From NCBI GenBank assembly GCA_002011615.1, contig MTOH01000006.1:1-64000 (forward strand): 64,000 bases of DNA, in the 5' to 3' direction. The DNA is from Candidatus Hydrothermus pacificus (GTDB lineage Bacteria; Hydrothermota; Hydrothermia; Hydrothermales; Hydrothermaceae). The position numbers and the translations under genes were made by a program. The stretch's first letter is position 1, and each line of letters begins with the position of its first letter. Shown here piece by piece: positions 1-7,989 of this stretch. The notes beneath the pieces were generated by a model. The model was not told where the DNA came from. It ran no database searches and was given only the letters and a program-made list of their open reading frames with translations.

Positions 1-64
1 TTCCTCTTTCAATTTTTTCAGGTAATCTGTCCAGGGCTTCTTTTAATGATTTTCTTAAATACAT
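1..64 (-). CDS. N-terminal fragment of an unrecognised protein, cut by the window edge
   Basis: An ATG at 62-64 opens a frame that stays open to base 1 and encodes about 21 residues beginning MYLRKSLKEALDRLPEKIER. The piece is charged and probably helical, and is too short to assign. Support that this is a real start comes from a promoter placed immediately upstream (72-101) with a -10 to ATG distance of 7 nt, the same arrangement seen at other genes in the window. There is no Shine-Dalgarno sequence. Confidence 0.45.
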   Translation of the reverse strand, partial: MYLRKSLKEALDRLPEKIERG

Positions 65-71
65 AAAAAGA

Positions 72-101
72 ATTTTAAGGGATTTTAAAAATTTTTGTCA
101 A
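72..101 (-). promoter_or_regulatory. Sigma-70-type promoter of the left-edge gene, leaderless type
   Basis: On the minus strand TTGACA (101-96), an 18-nt spacer and TAAAAT (77-72) are followed after 7 nt by the ATG at 64. Transcription would begin at or next to the start codon. Confidence 0.55.
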
Positions 102-149
102 GTTGATTATAATAAATAGCAACTTATATGAGTGTAAAATTTTATGATT

Positions 150-1526
150 TTAAATCAATATTTTTTCTAAAAAGGCTGGAACATAGATTTTTCTAAAGTC
201 TTTATTTGAAATTTCCTGTTGAAATTTTTCCATTACTTTTTCTTCTCCGTGTGTTAAAATTATCTTTGAGTTTTTATCAATAACTGAAATCCAGTTTAAA
301 AGTTCATCCTTATCCGCATGGGATGAAAAGCCATTAACTGTGTAAATTGAAGCGTTTATTTTTATTTCATCTCCCATTATGTTAACGTATTTTTTGCCAT
401 CAACTATTTCTCTTCCAAGGGTGCCCTCAGCCTGATAACCCACAAATATTATTGAAGTTGTGTCTTTCCATGCATGATGCTTTATGTGATGCTGAATTCT
501 TCCTCCCTCACACATACCAGAGCCTGCTATTATTATTGCTTCCCTTTTTAAATTGTTTAATTTTCTGGATTCGGTTACTTTTCTCACAAAATGAAGTCCT
601 GGAAAATTTAAAGGGTCTATGCCCTGTTTTATGAGCTCCTTTGTTTGTTCATCAAAACATTCTATATGGGGTTTGAAAACCTTTGTTATTGAAATTGCAA
701 GGGGTGAGTCTAAGAATACGGGTATCTTTTTTATCTCCTCTTTTTCCTGAAGTTCTCTCAATACATATAATAAATCCTGTGTTCTTTCAAGAGCAAAAGA
801 AGGAATTAAAACAACACCCCTTTTACAGGTTGAATTTATTATTTCTTTAATCTCCTGAACAGATTCTTTAAAGGGTTTGTGGTTTCTGTTTCCATAAGTT
901 GATTCAATTATAAGAGCATCAGGGCTTTTTGTTAAAGGGGAATCAGGGTCTCTTATAACGGGCTTATTTAAATTTCCCAGGTCTCCTGAAAATGTTATTC
1001 TTTTATTCTCCGCTTCTATCTCCACAAAAGCAGAGCCGAGAATGTGTCCTGCATCAAAAAATTTGAACTTTACATTTCTGAACTTTATTTCTTCTCCGTA
1101 ATCAAAAGTTTCAAAATTTTTTATTGCCAGTATTACATCCTCTTTTGTGAATAAGGGCTCTTCAGGAGGAAGTCCTTTTCTTATATTTTTTCTTGTAATT
1201 CTTTCAGCTTCTTCTTCCTGAATCTCCGCTGCATCAAGGAGCATAAGACCTGCTATGCCCCTTGTTGCATGAGTTGAAAAAATTTTCCCTTTAAAACCAT
1301 TTTTTACAAAAACAGGAATCATTCCTGAATGGTCAAGATGGGCATGGGTTAGAATTATGAAATCTATGTTGCCAGGAGTTATTTCATCCAGTCTTTTTTC
1401 ATTTTTTTCATAACTTCCTTTACCCTGAAATATACCACAGTCAACAAGGAATCTTGTATCTTCTGTTTCAACAAGATACATACTTCCTGTAACTTCTTTT
1501 GCAGCACCAAGAAATTTGATTTTCAT
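150..1526 (-). CDS. Beta-CASP metallo-beta-lactamase RNA-processing nuclease
   Basis: This is a 458-residue cytoplasmic protein of the beta-CASP branch of the metallo-beta-lactamase fold, the family of CPSF73-like RNA endo/exonucleases. The zinc signature HAHLDHSG lies at residues 61-68. Further metal-ligand motifs are DAGHILGSA, SGDLGN, SSHADKDE and a C-terminal ILTHGE. The beta-CASP segment with ESTYGNR and GSGMCEGGR is present. Length and motif order match the single-domain bacterial family related to Thermus TTHA0252, without the extra C-terminal domain of RNase J. It is transcribed alone, divergently from the V-ATPase gene, and has no Shine-Dalgarno. RNA as substrate is inferred from the family. 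Confidence 0.9.
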   Translation of the reverse strand: MKIKFLGAAKEVTGSMYLVETEDTRFLVDCGIFQGKGSYEKNEKRLDEITPGNIDFIILTHAHLDHSGMIPVFVKNGFKGKIFSTHATRGIAGLMLLDAAEIQEEEAERITRKNIRKGLPPEEPLFTKEDVILAIKNFETFDYGEEIKFRNVKFKFFDAGHILGSAFVEIEAENKRITFSGDLGNLNKPVIRDPDSPLTKSPDALIIESTYGNRNHKPFKESVQEIKEIINSTCKRGVVLIPSFALERTQDLLYVLRELQEKEEIKKIPVFLDSPLAISITKVFKPHIECFDEQTKELIKQGIDPLNFPGLHFVRKVTESRKLNNLKREAIIIAGSGMCEGGRIQHHIKHHAWKDTTSIIFVGYQAEGTLGREIVDGKKYVNIMGDEIKINASIYTVNGFSSHADKDELLNWISVIDKNSKIILTHGEEKVMEKFQQEISNKDFRKIYVPAFLEKILI

Positions 1527-1535
1527 GAGGAATTA

Positions 1536-1541
1536 ATTATA
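1536..1541 (-). promoter_or_regulatory. -10 box of the beta-CASP nuclease gene
   Basis: TATAAT on the minus strand lies 9 nt before the ATG at 1526, and no Shine-Dalgarno intervenes. The -35 region (near 1560-1565, TTCAAA) is weak and overlaps the divergent atpA -35 box. Confidence 0.4.
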
Positions 1542-1560
1542 ATATAAAGAAGATATTATT

Positions 1561-1590
1561 TTGAATTTAATCAAGATATTTCTTTATAAT
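1561..1590 (+). promoter_or_regulatory. Promoter of the V-ATPase A gene
   Basis: TTGAAT (1561-1566), an 18-nt spacer and TATAAT (1585-1590). Transcription would start near 1597 and give a short leader with a good Shine-Dalgarno (GGAGGA, 1604-1609) before the ATG at 1616. Unlike many promoters here it drives an mRNA with a normal ribosome-binding site. Confidence 0.65.
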
Positions 1591-1615
1591 TAAACTCAAA
1601 TTTGGAGGAAAGAAA

Positions 1616-3370
1616 ATGAAGCCTTATATAGCAAGAATTTCAGGTGTTCTTATTATTGCAAAAGGAATGCGTGGTTCAAGGATGAACGAAATAGTAAGAG
1701 TCGGAAAAGAAGGTCTTGTTGGAGAAATAATAAGACTTAGAGGAGACGAAGCTTTTATTCAGGTATATGAAGATACATCAGGGCTTTTTGTAGGAGAGCC
1801 TGTTGAAAGAACCGGCGAACCTCTTATGGTGGAATTGGGTCCTGGAATGTTGACTATTGCCTATGATGGTGTCCAAAGACCTCTTGAACTTCTCAAAGCA
1901 TCCGCTGGTGATTTTGTTTCAAGAGGGCTATCAGCTCATGCTCTTTCAAGAGATAAAAAATGGCATTTTGTTCCAAAACTCGAAAAAGGAATCGAGGTTG
2001 TCCCGGGTGATATAATAGGAGAAGTTCAGGAAACCCAGTCAATTGTTCATAAAATAATGATTCCACCTGATGTTAAAGAAGGGAAAATTAAGTCCATAGC
2101 AAAAGAAGGCGACTATACCATTGAGGATATTATATGTGAACTGGATAATGGAAGTAAGATAAAAATGTATCATAAATGGCCTGTCAGGTTTCCAAGACCC
2201 TATAAGAAAAAGATGGAACCCACAAGACCTTTAATCACAGGACAGAGAATACTTGACTTTTTCTTTCCTGTAGCACTGGGAGGAAACTCGGCTTTACCCG
2301 GGGGATTTGGAACAGGTAAAACAGTTCTCGAACAGACCCTTGCGAAGTACGCCCTTGTTGAAATAGTTATTTATATAGGTTGTGGTGAAAGAGGAAATGA
2401 AATGGCAGATGTTTTAACAGAATTTCCTCATCTTGAAGACCCGTTTCATGGTGGACCTCTTATGAATAGAACAATACTTGTTGTTAATACATCAAACATG
2501 CCTGTGGCAGCAAGGGAAGCATCAATTTATGTTGGAATAACAATGGCTGAATATTACAGGGATATGGGATACAATGTCCTTCTTCTTGCAGACTCAACAT
2601 CAAGATGGGCTGAGGCATTGAGAGAAATATCCTCAAGGCTTGAGGAGATGCCAGGAGAAGAGGGGTTTCCACCTTATCTTGCAGCAAAACTTTCTGAATT
2701 TTATGAGAGAACCGGAAGGATAAAATGCCTTGGAAAAGATGACAGGGAAGGTTCTGTTACCGCAATAGGTGCGGTGTCACCTCCTGGAGGTGACTTCTCA
2801 GAGCCTGTAACCCAGAACACTTTAAGAATTACGGGTGCTTTATGGGCACTTGACACATCTCTTGCTCATAGAAGACATTATCCTGCAATAAACTGGTTGA
2901 GGAGTTATACCCTTTATTACGGACTTATGGAGGACTGGTACAGGGAGAATGTGAGCAAAGAATGGCCTGAACTTAGAAGAAAAGCCTCAGAGATACTTCA
3001 GAAAGATGCAGAGCTTCAAGAAATTGTTCAGCTTGTTGGTCCTGATGCCCTTGAAGAACCCGAAAGAATATTGCTTGAAACAGGAAAGTTAATAAGAGAA
3101 GGATTTCTGGCTCAGAGTGCATTTCACGAGATTGATGCGTCCTGTCCTGTGGAAAAACAGGAAAAAATTATGAAGACAATTCTGAAATATCATGAATCTG
3201 CAGTAGAATCCTTAAAAAAGGGAAGACCCCTTGAAGAAATCTTGAACCCTGAACTGGTTGAGAGAATAATAAGATTAAAAGAACTTTCGCCCGAGGATTT
3301 TGAGACTGAGAAAAAGGAAGTTGAGAAGGAAATAGAATCTTTAAAAGAATTTGAGGAAGTTAAAGGATAA
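1616..3370 (+). CDS. atpA: V/A-type ATP synthase catalytic subunit A
   Basis: This 584-residue protein is the catalytic A subunit of an archaeal/vacuolar-type rotary ATPase. It has the N-terminal barrel, the bulge domain typical of A subunits (about residues 110-190), the P-loop GGFGTGKT near residue 230, and the catalytic region [12 protein letters not shown] followed by [17 protein letters not shown]. Length is normal. The start follows a strong Shine-Dalgarno and its own promoter. The context is odd: subunits B, D, E, C, F, I and K are not adjacent. An acyltransferase gene overlaps the 3' end by 20 bp and a nuclease gene lies divergently upstream. The remaining subunits must be elsewhere if a complex is made. 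Confidence 0.93.
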   Translation: MKPYIARISGVLIIAKGMRGSRMNEIVRVGKEGLVGEIIRLRGDEAFIQVYEDTSGLFVGEPVERTGEPLMVELGPGMLTIAYDGVQRPLELLKASAGDFVSRGLSAHALSRDKKWHFVPKLEKGIEVVPGDIIGEVQETQSIVHKIMIPPDVKEGKIKSIAKEGDYTIEDIICELDNGSKIKMYHKWPVRFPRPYKKKMEPTRPLITGQRILDFFFPVALGGNSALPGGFGTGKTVLEQTLAKYALVEIVIYIGCGERGNEMADVLTEFPHLEDPFHGGPLMNRTILVVNTSNMPVAAREASIYVGITMAEYYRDMGYNVLLLADSTSRWAEALREISSRLEEMPGEEGFPPYLAAKLSEFYERTGRIKCLGKDDREGSVTAIGAVSPPGGDFSEPVTQNTLRITGALWALDTSLAHRRHYPAINWLRSYTLYYGLMEDWYRENVSKEWPELRRKASEILQKDAELQEIVQLVGPDALEEPERILLETGKLIREGFLAQSAFHEIDASCPVEKQEKIMKTILKYHESAVESLKKGRPLEEILNPELVERIIRLKELSPEDFETEKKEVEKEIESLKEFEEVKG

Positions 3371-4013
3371 ACTTTTAAATAATCTTTTTAAAATTTTTTC
3401 TCTTCTATATTACTTTTATTGTAAGACACTTAGAATCAGGATTTTCGGGAACAAGGATTATCTACCCTATAATATAAAAAAGGGGGGAAATAACTGTATT
3501 TTTTGCTTCTGGCACTCACAGATCTTCCCGTTGATTTTTAGCCACAGAAATAAAGGTATAGCAGTTCTTGTTTCACGACATAGGGACGGAGAATTAATTG
3601 CAAAAATTTTAAGGAGTTTTAAATTTAACCTTGCAAGAGGTTCCTTTAAAAGAAAAGGAGAAATCGGTTTTTTATCCTTAAGGAGATTTTTAAAAAAAGG
3701 GTTTTGTGTTGCCATAACACCTGATGGACCAAGAGGACCGAGATGGCTTTTCAAGGAGGGAGCAATAATTCTGTCAAGAGAGACAAAAAAGCCTTTAATT
3801 CTGGTGGGAACAGGGTATTCAAGATTTATAGAGTTTAAAAGCTGGGATAGATTTAGATTGCCCTTACCTTTTTCAAGGGTCGCAATATATATATCAAAAC
3901 TCTATTATCCAGGGGGAGAAAATTTCGTAGAATTTATATCAGAAGAGTTAACCCGCTACACATCCCTTGCTTTTGAGTTGAGCAGGAATCCTGAAAAAAT
4001 AACAAGGGGATAA
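3351..4013 (+). CDS. DUF374-family lysophospholipid acyltransferase-like protein
   Basis: This 220-residue protein belongs to the DUF374 branch of glycerolipid/lipid A-type acyltransferases. Visible motifs are FWHSQIFPL near residue 50 (the HX4-type acyltransferase box in DUF374 form), [21 protein letters not shown] and TPDGPRGP, all hallmarks of this family. A hydrophobic N-terminus suggests membrane association. The start is TTG at 3351, inside the last codons of atpA, so translation is probably coupled. The 3' end overlaps the convergent comEC gene by 58 bp. The acyl acceptor cannot be read from sequence; a lipid A or phospholipid precursor is inferred from the family. Confidence 0.8.
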   Translation: MRKLKDKLLNNLFKIFSLLYYFYCKTLRIRIFGNKDYLPYNIKKGGNNCIFCFWHSQIFPLIFSHRNKGIAVLVSRHRDGELIAKILRSFKFNLARGSFKRKGEIGFLSLRRFLKKGFCVAITPDGPRGPRWLFKEGAIILSRETKKPLILVGTGYSRFIEFKSWDRFRLPLPFSRVAIYISKLYYPGGENFVEFISEELTRYTSLAFELSRNPEKITRG

Positions 4014-5071
4014 ATAAAGAAAATAAGAGAAGAGACCTTTTTCACATAAACACAGGAAAACTTAAAAGAGGAAAGAGCAGTATTTAAATAGAACAATATA
4101 TCCTTTGATAAAAAAATAAATCCCTTAATCCCTTCTTTTATAAAAAAAGGAAAAGGATAAAATAAAACAAAGATAAAAGAAGATATTATGGTCAATGTTA
4201 AAAAGGGAGTTAAAATCAAATTTGATATTATTGAAATCAGGGACAGGTATTTAAAATGATAAAGAATATAGGGAAACACTGAAATTTGTGCAGAAAAGGA
4301 AACAATCATGGGAGAAATTATGTATTTGTTGAAATTGACGAATTTTGTTTTAAAGAAATTAAAAAGAGGCGGATAAAATAAGAGAATTCCCCCGGTTGCA
4401 AGATAGGACAGAATAAAGCCGTGGTCAAAAAGCCACAAAGGATGTACTATCAAAGAAATAAAACCCGCCATTCCAAGGGTATTAAGTGATAAACTTTCCC
4501 TTTCTAAAAAAGCCATGAGTGAAAACACAAAAATCATTATATTGGCTCTTAAAACAGATGGCCTTAATGGTATGGCTGTTGTGTAGATTAAAAGTAGAGA
4601 AGAAGAGAGTATATAAGACAATTTGTAAGGAACTCTTAATATTCTTAAGAGTATAAAGAAAAACAGCCATATTATACCCATGTGAAGTCCTGAGATTGCA
4701 AAAAAATGTATTGTTCCTGTTCTTTTAAATCTTTCCTTAAGTGTCCTGCTGATTTTTGTTCTGTCCCCAAGAATTATTGCTTTTAAAAATCTTGAATCGT
4801 TTCTATTGAAATTCCTGTCAAACATTTTAGATAAAAATAGATGAACTTTTTTGTTTATTATAATGAAATTCTTTTCAATAGAGACTTTATTGTTAAATGA
4901 GAAGTGGATATACCCTGCAAGCAGAAATAGAATCCAGAAAAAGTTTTTTTTAAGTATTAACAGAGTTAAAAGACAGATTAAAATAATCAGAAATAAAGGA
5001 CAATTCAGTCTTTTTAATAAAATACCCCCACCGAATAAAATGAAACAGAGTAAAGAACTATACTTTCTTAT
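3956..5071 (-). CDS. comEC: Minimal ComEC/Rec2 competence-domain membrane protein, non-canonical start
   Basis: This protein has the ComEC membrane channel core. The signature GTIHFFAISGLHMGI is followed by about seven hydrophobic segments, with PLRPSVLRA and GFILSYLATGG typical of the competence domain. The first ATG is at 4825, but the same frame is open back to the TGA at 5090-5092 and encodes hydrophobic, membrane-like sequence up to there. That stretch contains no ATG, GTG or TTG. The start is therefore probably a rare codon, for example ATA at 5071 one base after the roadblock stop codon, giving about 371 residues. The N-terminal OB (DUF4131) domain and the C-terminal metallo-beta-lactamase domain of long ComEC proteins are absent. 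A DNA-uptake role is inferred from the family only. Confidence 0.8.
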   Translation of the reverse strand: MRKYSSLLCFILFGGGILLKRLNCPLFLIILICLLTLLILKKNFFWILFLLAGYIHFSFNNKVSIEKNFIIINKKVHLFLSKMFDRNFNRNDSRFLKAIILGDRTKISRTLKERFKRTGTIHFFAISGLHMGIIWLFFFILLRILRVPYKLSYILSSSLLLIYTTAIPLRPSVLRANIMIFVFSLMAFLERESLSLNTLGMAGFISLIVHPLWLFDHGFILSYLATGGILLFYPPLFNFFKTKFVNFNKYIISPMIVSFSAQISVFPYILYHFKYLSLISIISNLILTPFLTLTIISSFIFVLFYPFPFFIKEGIKGFIFLSKDILFYLNTALSSFKFSCVYVKKVSSLIFFIYPLVIFSGFLLNSKARDV

Positions 5072-5072
5072 T

Positions 5073-5435
5073 TTATTCCAGTATCTTTTTCAATTCCTCC
5101 GCAGACTTTTTGACCTGGATTCTTGCAAGACCGAGATTTTTAACTCCCTCTGTGAGTGCAATTGCGAGAAAAGCATCTTTGTTGACACTTCTCAGAAGCA
5201 CTGTGTATTTATCAGTTATAAAAAACATTTCTTCAAATTCTCCACCATCAAGACTTGTAGCAGCTTTTACAGCGTGACCTATTACATTTGCGAACTCAGC
5301 ATCGGCAACAGCGGGGTCAAAAGGCACTTCTTTTATAGCCTGTGAAAGGGCAATTCCATCCATTCCCACACAGGACACATAGGTTGCACCTGCAACTTTA
5401 TTTAAAATATCCTCAAGCACTGTCTGTAAATCCAT
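5073..5435 (-). CDS. Roadblock/LC7 domain protein (MglB-like)
   Basis: A 120-residue single-domain roadblock/LC7 protein, the fold of MglB, the GTPase-activating partner of the polarity GTPase MglA. Features include the N-terminal helix MDLQTVLEDIL, then VSCVGMDGIALS, the central VIGHAVKAATSLDGGEFEEM and the closing helix ending in LKKILE. No Ras-like GTPase gene is adjacent, so the partner is unknown. A Shine-Dalgarno (GGGAGG) precedes the ATG. The downstream comEC frame begins within a few bases of the stop, which suggests an operon. Confidence 0.85.
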   Translation of the reverse strand: MDLQTVLEDILNKVAGATYVSCVGMDGIALSQAIKEVPFDPAVADAEFANVIGHAVKAATSLDGGEFEEMFFITDKYTVLLRSVNKDAFLAIALTEGVKNLGLARIQVKKSAEELKKILE

Positions 5436-5459
5436 AATACCTCCCTTTTATAAAATTCA

Positions 5460-5489
5460 ATTATAAATAAATAGGTTTTCAAAAATCAA
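5460..5489 (-). promoter_or_regulatory. Promoter of the roadblock-comEC unit
   Basis: Minus-strand TTGATT (5489-5484), an 18-nt spacer and TATAAT (5465-5460), followed by a leader of about 20 nt with GGGAGG before the ATG at 5435. Confidence 0.55.
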
Positions 5490-5504
5490 ATAAAAGAACA
5501 AATT

Positions 5505-6872
5505 TTATACAAACTTATAGGAAGTCTTATCTTTTTTATCTTCAATGATTATCCCCAGGTTTTTCAAGTCATTTCTTATCTTATCAGAAAGGTCAAATCT
5601 TTTCTCTTCTCGCAGTTTTTGCCTTATTTCAATTATTATATCCAGAAGATCACCAACTATTTTTGACTCTATTTTTCTTTCAAAGTCTGTAAAACCGAGA
5701 ATCCTTAACATTAAAAGGACAATGGATTTAATTTCAAGAAATTTTTCATCACCTTTCTCATAATACAGATTGCCTCTTTTTACAAGGTCAAATATAAGAG
5801 CAAAAACCCTGGGGGTATTCAGGTCATCATCCATGTATTCTTCAAACTTTTTTATGTATTCTTTTGTTTCAGGGTTTTTGATTTCAATTTCTCTAATTTC
5901 TCCCTTATTGATAAAATTATCAATTCTTTCCCAGGCCGACTTTGCATTCTCTACAAGTTCTCTTGAATACTCAAGAGGTGAGCGATAATGAGATTTTAAA
6001 AGGAAATACTTTAAAACATTTGGAGAATACTCTTTTAAAACATCAAGAACCCTGAAAAAAAGTCCAGTTGACTTGCTCATCTTCTCACCCCTTAGATTAA
6101 CAGGTCCATTGTGAAACCAATATCTAACAAAGGGCTTACCTGTTGCCGCTTCGCTTTGAGCGATTTCATTTTCATGGTGAGGGAATATTAAATCCTGTCC
6201 TCCTCCATGTATATCAACGGTTTCGCCAAGATACTTCATACTCATTGCAGAACATTCTATATGCCATCCCGGTCTCCCTTTGCCAAAGGGGGAGTAAAAA
6301 TAAGGTTCTTTTTTCTTGGCTTTTTTCCAGAGGGAGAAATCAAGAGGGTCTTTTTTGGTCGGGTCGGGCTCAATCCGTGCTCCTTCCACAAGTTCATCTA
6401 TGCTCTTACCTGACAGCTTTCCATAATGCTTAAATTTCGAAACATCATACCATACATTTCCTTCAACATTATATGCAAATTTTTTTTCTTCAAGTTTTAA
6501 AACAAGATTCAAAATTTCTTCTATATGCTGGGTCGCTCTGGGATAAAAACTTGCGGGTTTTATGTTCATGCTTTTTTCTACTTCAAAATATTCTTTCTCA
6601 TATCTCTGGGCAATTTCTCTCCAGTCAACACCCTCTTCCCATGATTTCTTTATAATTTTGTCGTCTATATCTGTAAAATTTAATATATAGGTAACTTCAA
6701 ATCCCCTGTACTCAAGATATCTTCGTAAAATATCACCGGACAGGAATGCCCTCAGATGTCCTATATGGGGAGAATCCTGAACAGTCATTCCACAAAAGTA
6801 GATACCCACTTTATTACCCTTTAAGGGTTTAAATTCCTCTTCTTTTTTCATCAATGTATTGTAAATCCTCAT
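5505..6872 (-). CDS. cysS: Cysteinyl-tRNA synthetase
   Basis: A 455-residue class I aminoacyl-tRNA synthetase that charges tRNA-Cys. The HIGH motif is at residues 36-39 (SPHIGHLRAF) and KMSKS appears exactly in GEKMSKSTG near residue 265. Zinc ligands expected for CysRS are visible: Cys27 in YFCGMT, the Cys in WHIECSAMS and the His/Glu pair in PHHENEIAQ. The C-terminal helical anticodon-binding region is present and length is typical. Its ATG overlaps the stop of the upstream mrp-like gene by 4 bp, so the two are cotranscribed and probably translationally coupled. Confidence 0.97.
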   Translation of the reverse strand: MRIYNTLMKKEEEFKPLKGNKVGIYFCGMTVQDSPHIGHLRAFLSGDILRRYLEYRGFEVTYILNFTDIDDKIIKKSWEEGVDWREIAQRYEKEYFEVEKSMNIKPASFYPRATQHIEEILNLVLKLEEKKFAYNVEGNVWYDVSKFKHYGKLSGKSIDELVEGARIEPDPTKKDPLDFSLWKKAKKKEPYFYSPFGKGRPGWHIECSAMSMKYLGETVDIHGGGQDLIFPHHENEIAQSEAATGKPFVRYWFHNGPVNLRGEKMSKSTGLFFRVLDVLKEYSPNVLKYFLLKSHYRSPLEYSRELVENAKSAWERIDNFINKGEIREIEIKNPETKEYIKKFEEYMDDDLNTPRVFALIFDLVKRGNLYYEKGDEKFLEIKSIVLLMLRILGFTDFERKIESKIVGDLLDIIIEIRQKLREEKRFDLSDKIRNDLKNLGIIIEDKKDKTSYKFV

Positions 6873-7915
6873 TTTTTGAGGACCTCCATACTTATTTTTG
6901 CTGATATTTTCCTTGCTATATCAAAAAGAGCCTTCGTCGTTTCCCTGTCTTTATACTTTAAAACATATATTTCTCCCTCATCTCCTGAAGAAACAAGTTC
7001 AGGGTCAAAAGGAACCTTACCAAGGACCTCTGTTCCAATTTCCTTTACAAGTTCGTCAACCTTAGATTTTCCAAAAATTTCATGGACTTCCCCACAACTA
7101 TGACATCTGAAATAGGACATATTTTCAACCACTCCAAGAAGACTCACATTCACCTTAAAGAGCATATTTATTGCTTTTCTGACATCGTAAACAGCCACAT
7201 CCTGAGGGGTTGAAACCACAACGCCACCTGTTAAGTGCACAAGCTGAGATGTAGAAATCAGAGGGTCACCGGTTCCCGGCGGTAAATCCATTATTAAATA
7301 ATCAAGTTCACCCCAGTTAACATCAAACAGAAACTGATTCAAAGCAGAGTGAATTAAAGGTCCTCGCCATATTATAGGTGATTCTTTTTCAGTAAAATAA
7401 CCAACAGAAATTATCTTAACGCCTTCTCTCTCAGGAGGCACCATTTTGTTTTCTTCCACCACAACCTTTCCTTTAATTCCACCTATCATTGATATTGTTG
7501 GTCCATAAACATCTGCATCCAAAAGACCAACTTTTGCGCCCATTTCTTTCAAAGCAAAAGCTATGTTTATTGCAATTGTTGACTTCCCAACTCCTCCTTT
7601 ACCACTTAAAACAGGTATTATGTGCTTAACTCCTTCAATTTTTTTTCTCTGAGAAAAAGGTTCAGGAACTTTTGCATCTATTGCTATTTCAACATCTTCA
7701 ACCCATGATAGCTTTTCTTTCAAATTTTTCGTTATCTCATTTTTAAAATAATCTTTTAAAGGGCACCCAGGAGAGGTTAAAACAAGTCTCATCTCCACCT
7801 TTTTGTCGCCAATAATCTCCAGGTCTTTCACAAAATCAAGGGTTATTATATCCTTTCCAAGTTCAGGGTCAATTATTTTCTTTAGAACTTCTATAACTTC
7901 GTTTCTTTTACTCAT
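6869..7915 (-). CDS. apbC: Mrp/ApbC iron-sulfur carrier P-loop ATPase
   Basis: A 348-residue Mrp/NBP35-family ATPase, a scaffold or carrier for iron-sulfur cluster delivery. The N-terminal 90 residues form a MIP18/DUF59 domain (KIIDPELGKDIITLDFV). The deviant Walker A is PVLSGKGGVGKSTIA near residue 105, followed by DADVYGPT and MDLPPGTGD. The C-terminal cluster-binding CxxC is in YFRCHSCGE. A Shine-Dalgarno of the AAAGGAGG type precedes the ATG. It leads a two-gene unit with cysS. Confidence 0.93.
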   Translation of the reverse strand: MSKRNEVIEVLKKIIDPELGKDIITLDFVKDLEIIGDKKVEMRLVLTSPGCPLKDYFKNEITKNLKEKLSWVEDVEIAIDAKVPEPFSQRKKIEGVKHIIPVLSGKGGVGKSTIAINIAFALKEMGAKVGLLDADVYGPTISMIGGIKGKVVVEENKMVPPEREGVKIISVGYFTEKESPIIWRGPLIHSALNQFLFDVNWGELDYLIMDLPPGTGDPLISTSQLVHLTGGVVVSTPQDVAVYDVRKAINMLFKVNVSLLGVVENMSYFRCHSCGEVHEIFGKSKVDELVKEIGTEVLGKVPFDPELVSSGDEGEIYVLKYKDRETTKALFDIARKISAKISMEVLKK

Positions 7916-7938
7916 TTTTTCCTCCTTTTGAGAACTTA

Positions 7939-7968
7939 ATTATAGATTAATTTGACTAATCTTTACAA
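7939..7968 (-). promoter_or_regulatory. Promoter of the apbC-cysS unit
   Basis: Minus-strand TTGTAA (7968-7963), an 18-nt spacer and TATAAT (7944-7939). It overlaps the divergent leuS promoter face to face, so the two units could compete for RNA polymerase. Confidence 0.5.
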
Positions 7969-7980
7969 TTTACCTATAAT
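7952..7980 (+). promoter_or_regulatory. Promoter of leuS-recG, leaderless type
   Basis: TTGACT (7952-7957), a 17-nt spacer and TATAAT (7975-7980). The leuS ATG at 7990 follows after only 9 nt, and no Shine-Dalgarno can fit in an mRNA starting about 7 nt after the -10 box. Confidence 0.7.
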
Positions 7981-7989
7981 TAATGACTT

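Noticed and set aside
4851-5345. A 164-codon plus-strand open frame
   Set aside because: It is antisense to the roadblock gene and the comEC N-terminal coding region, has no family match and has unusual composition; it is a shadow of real minus-strand genes.
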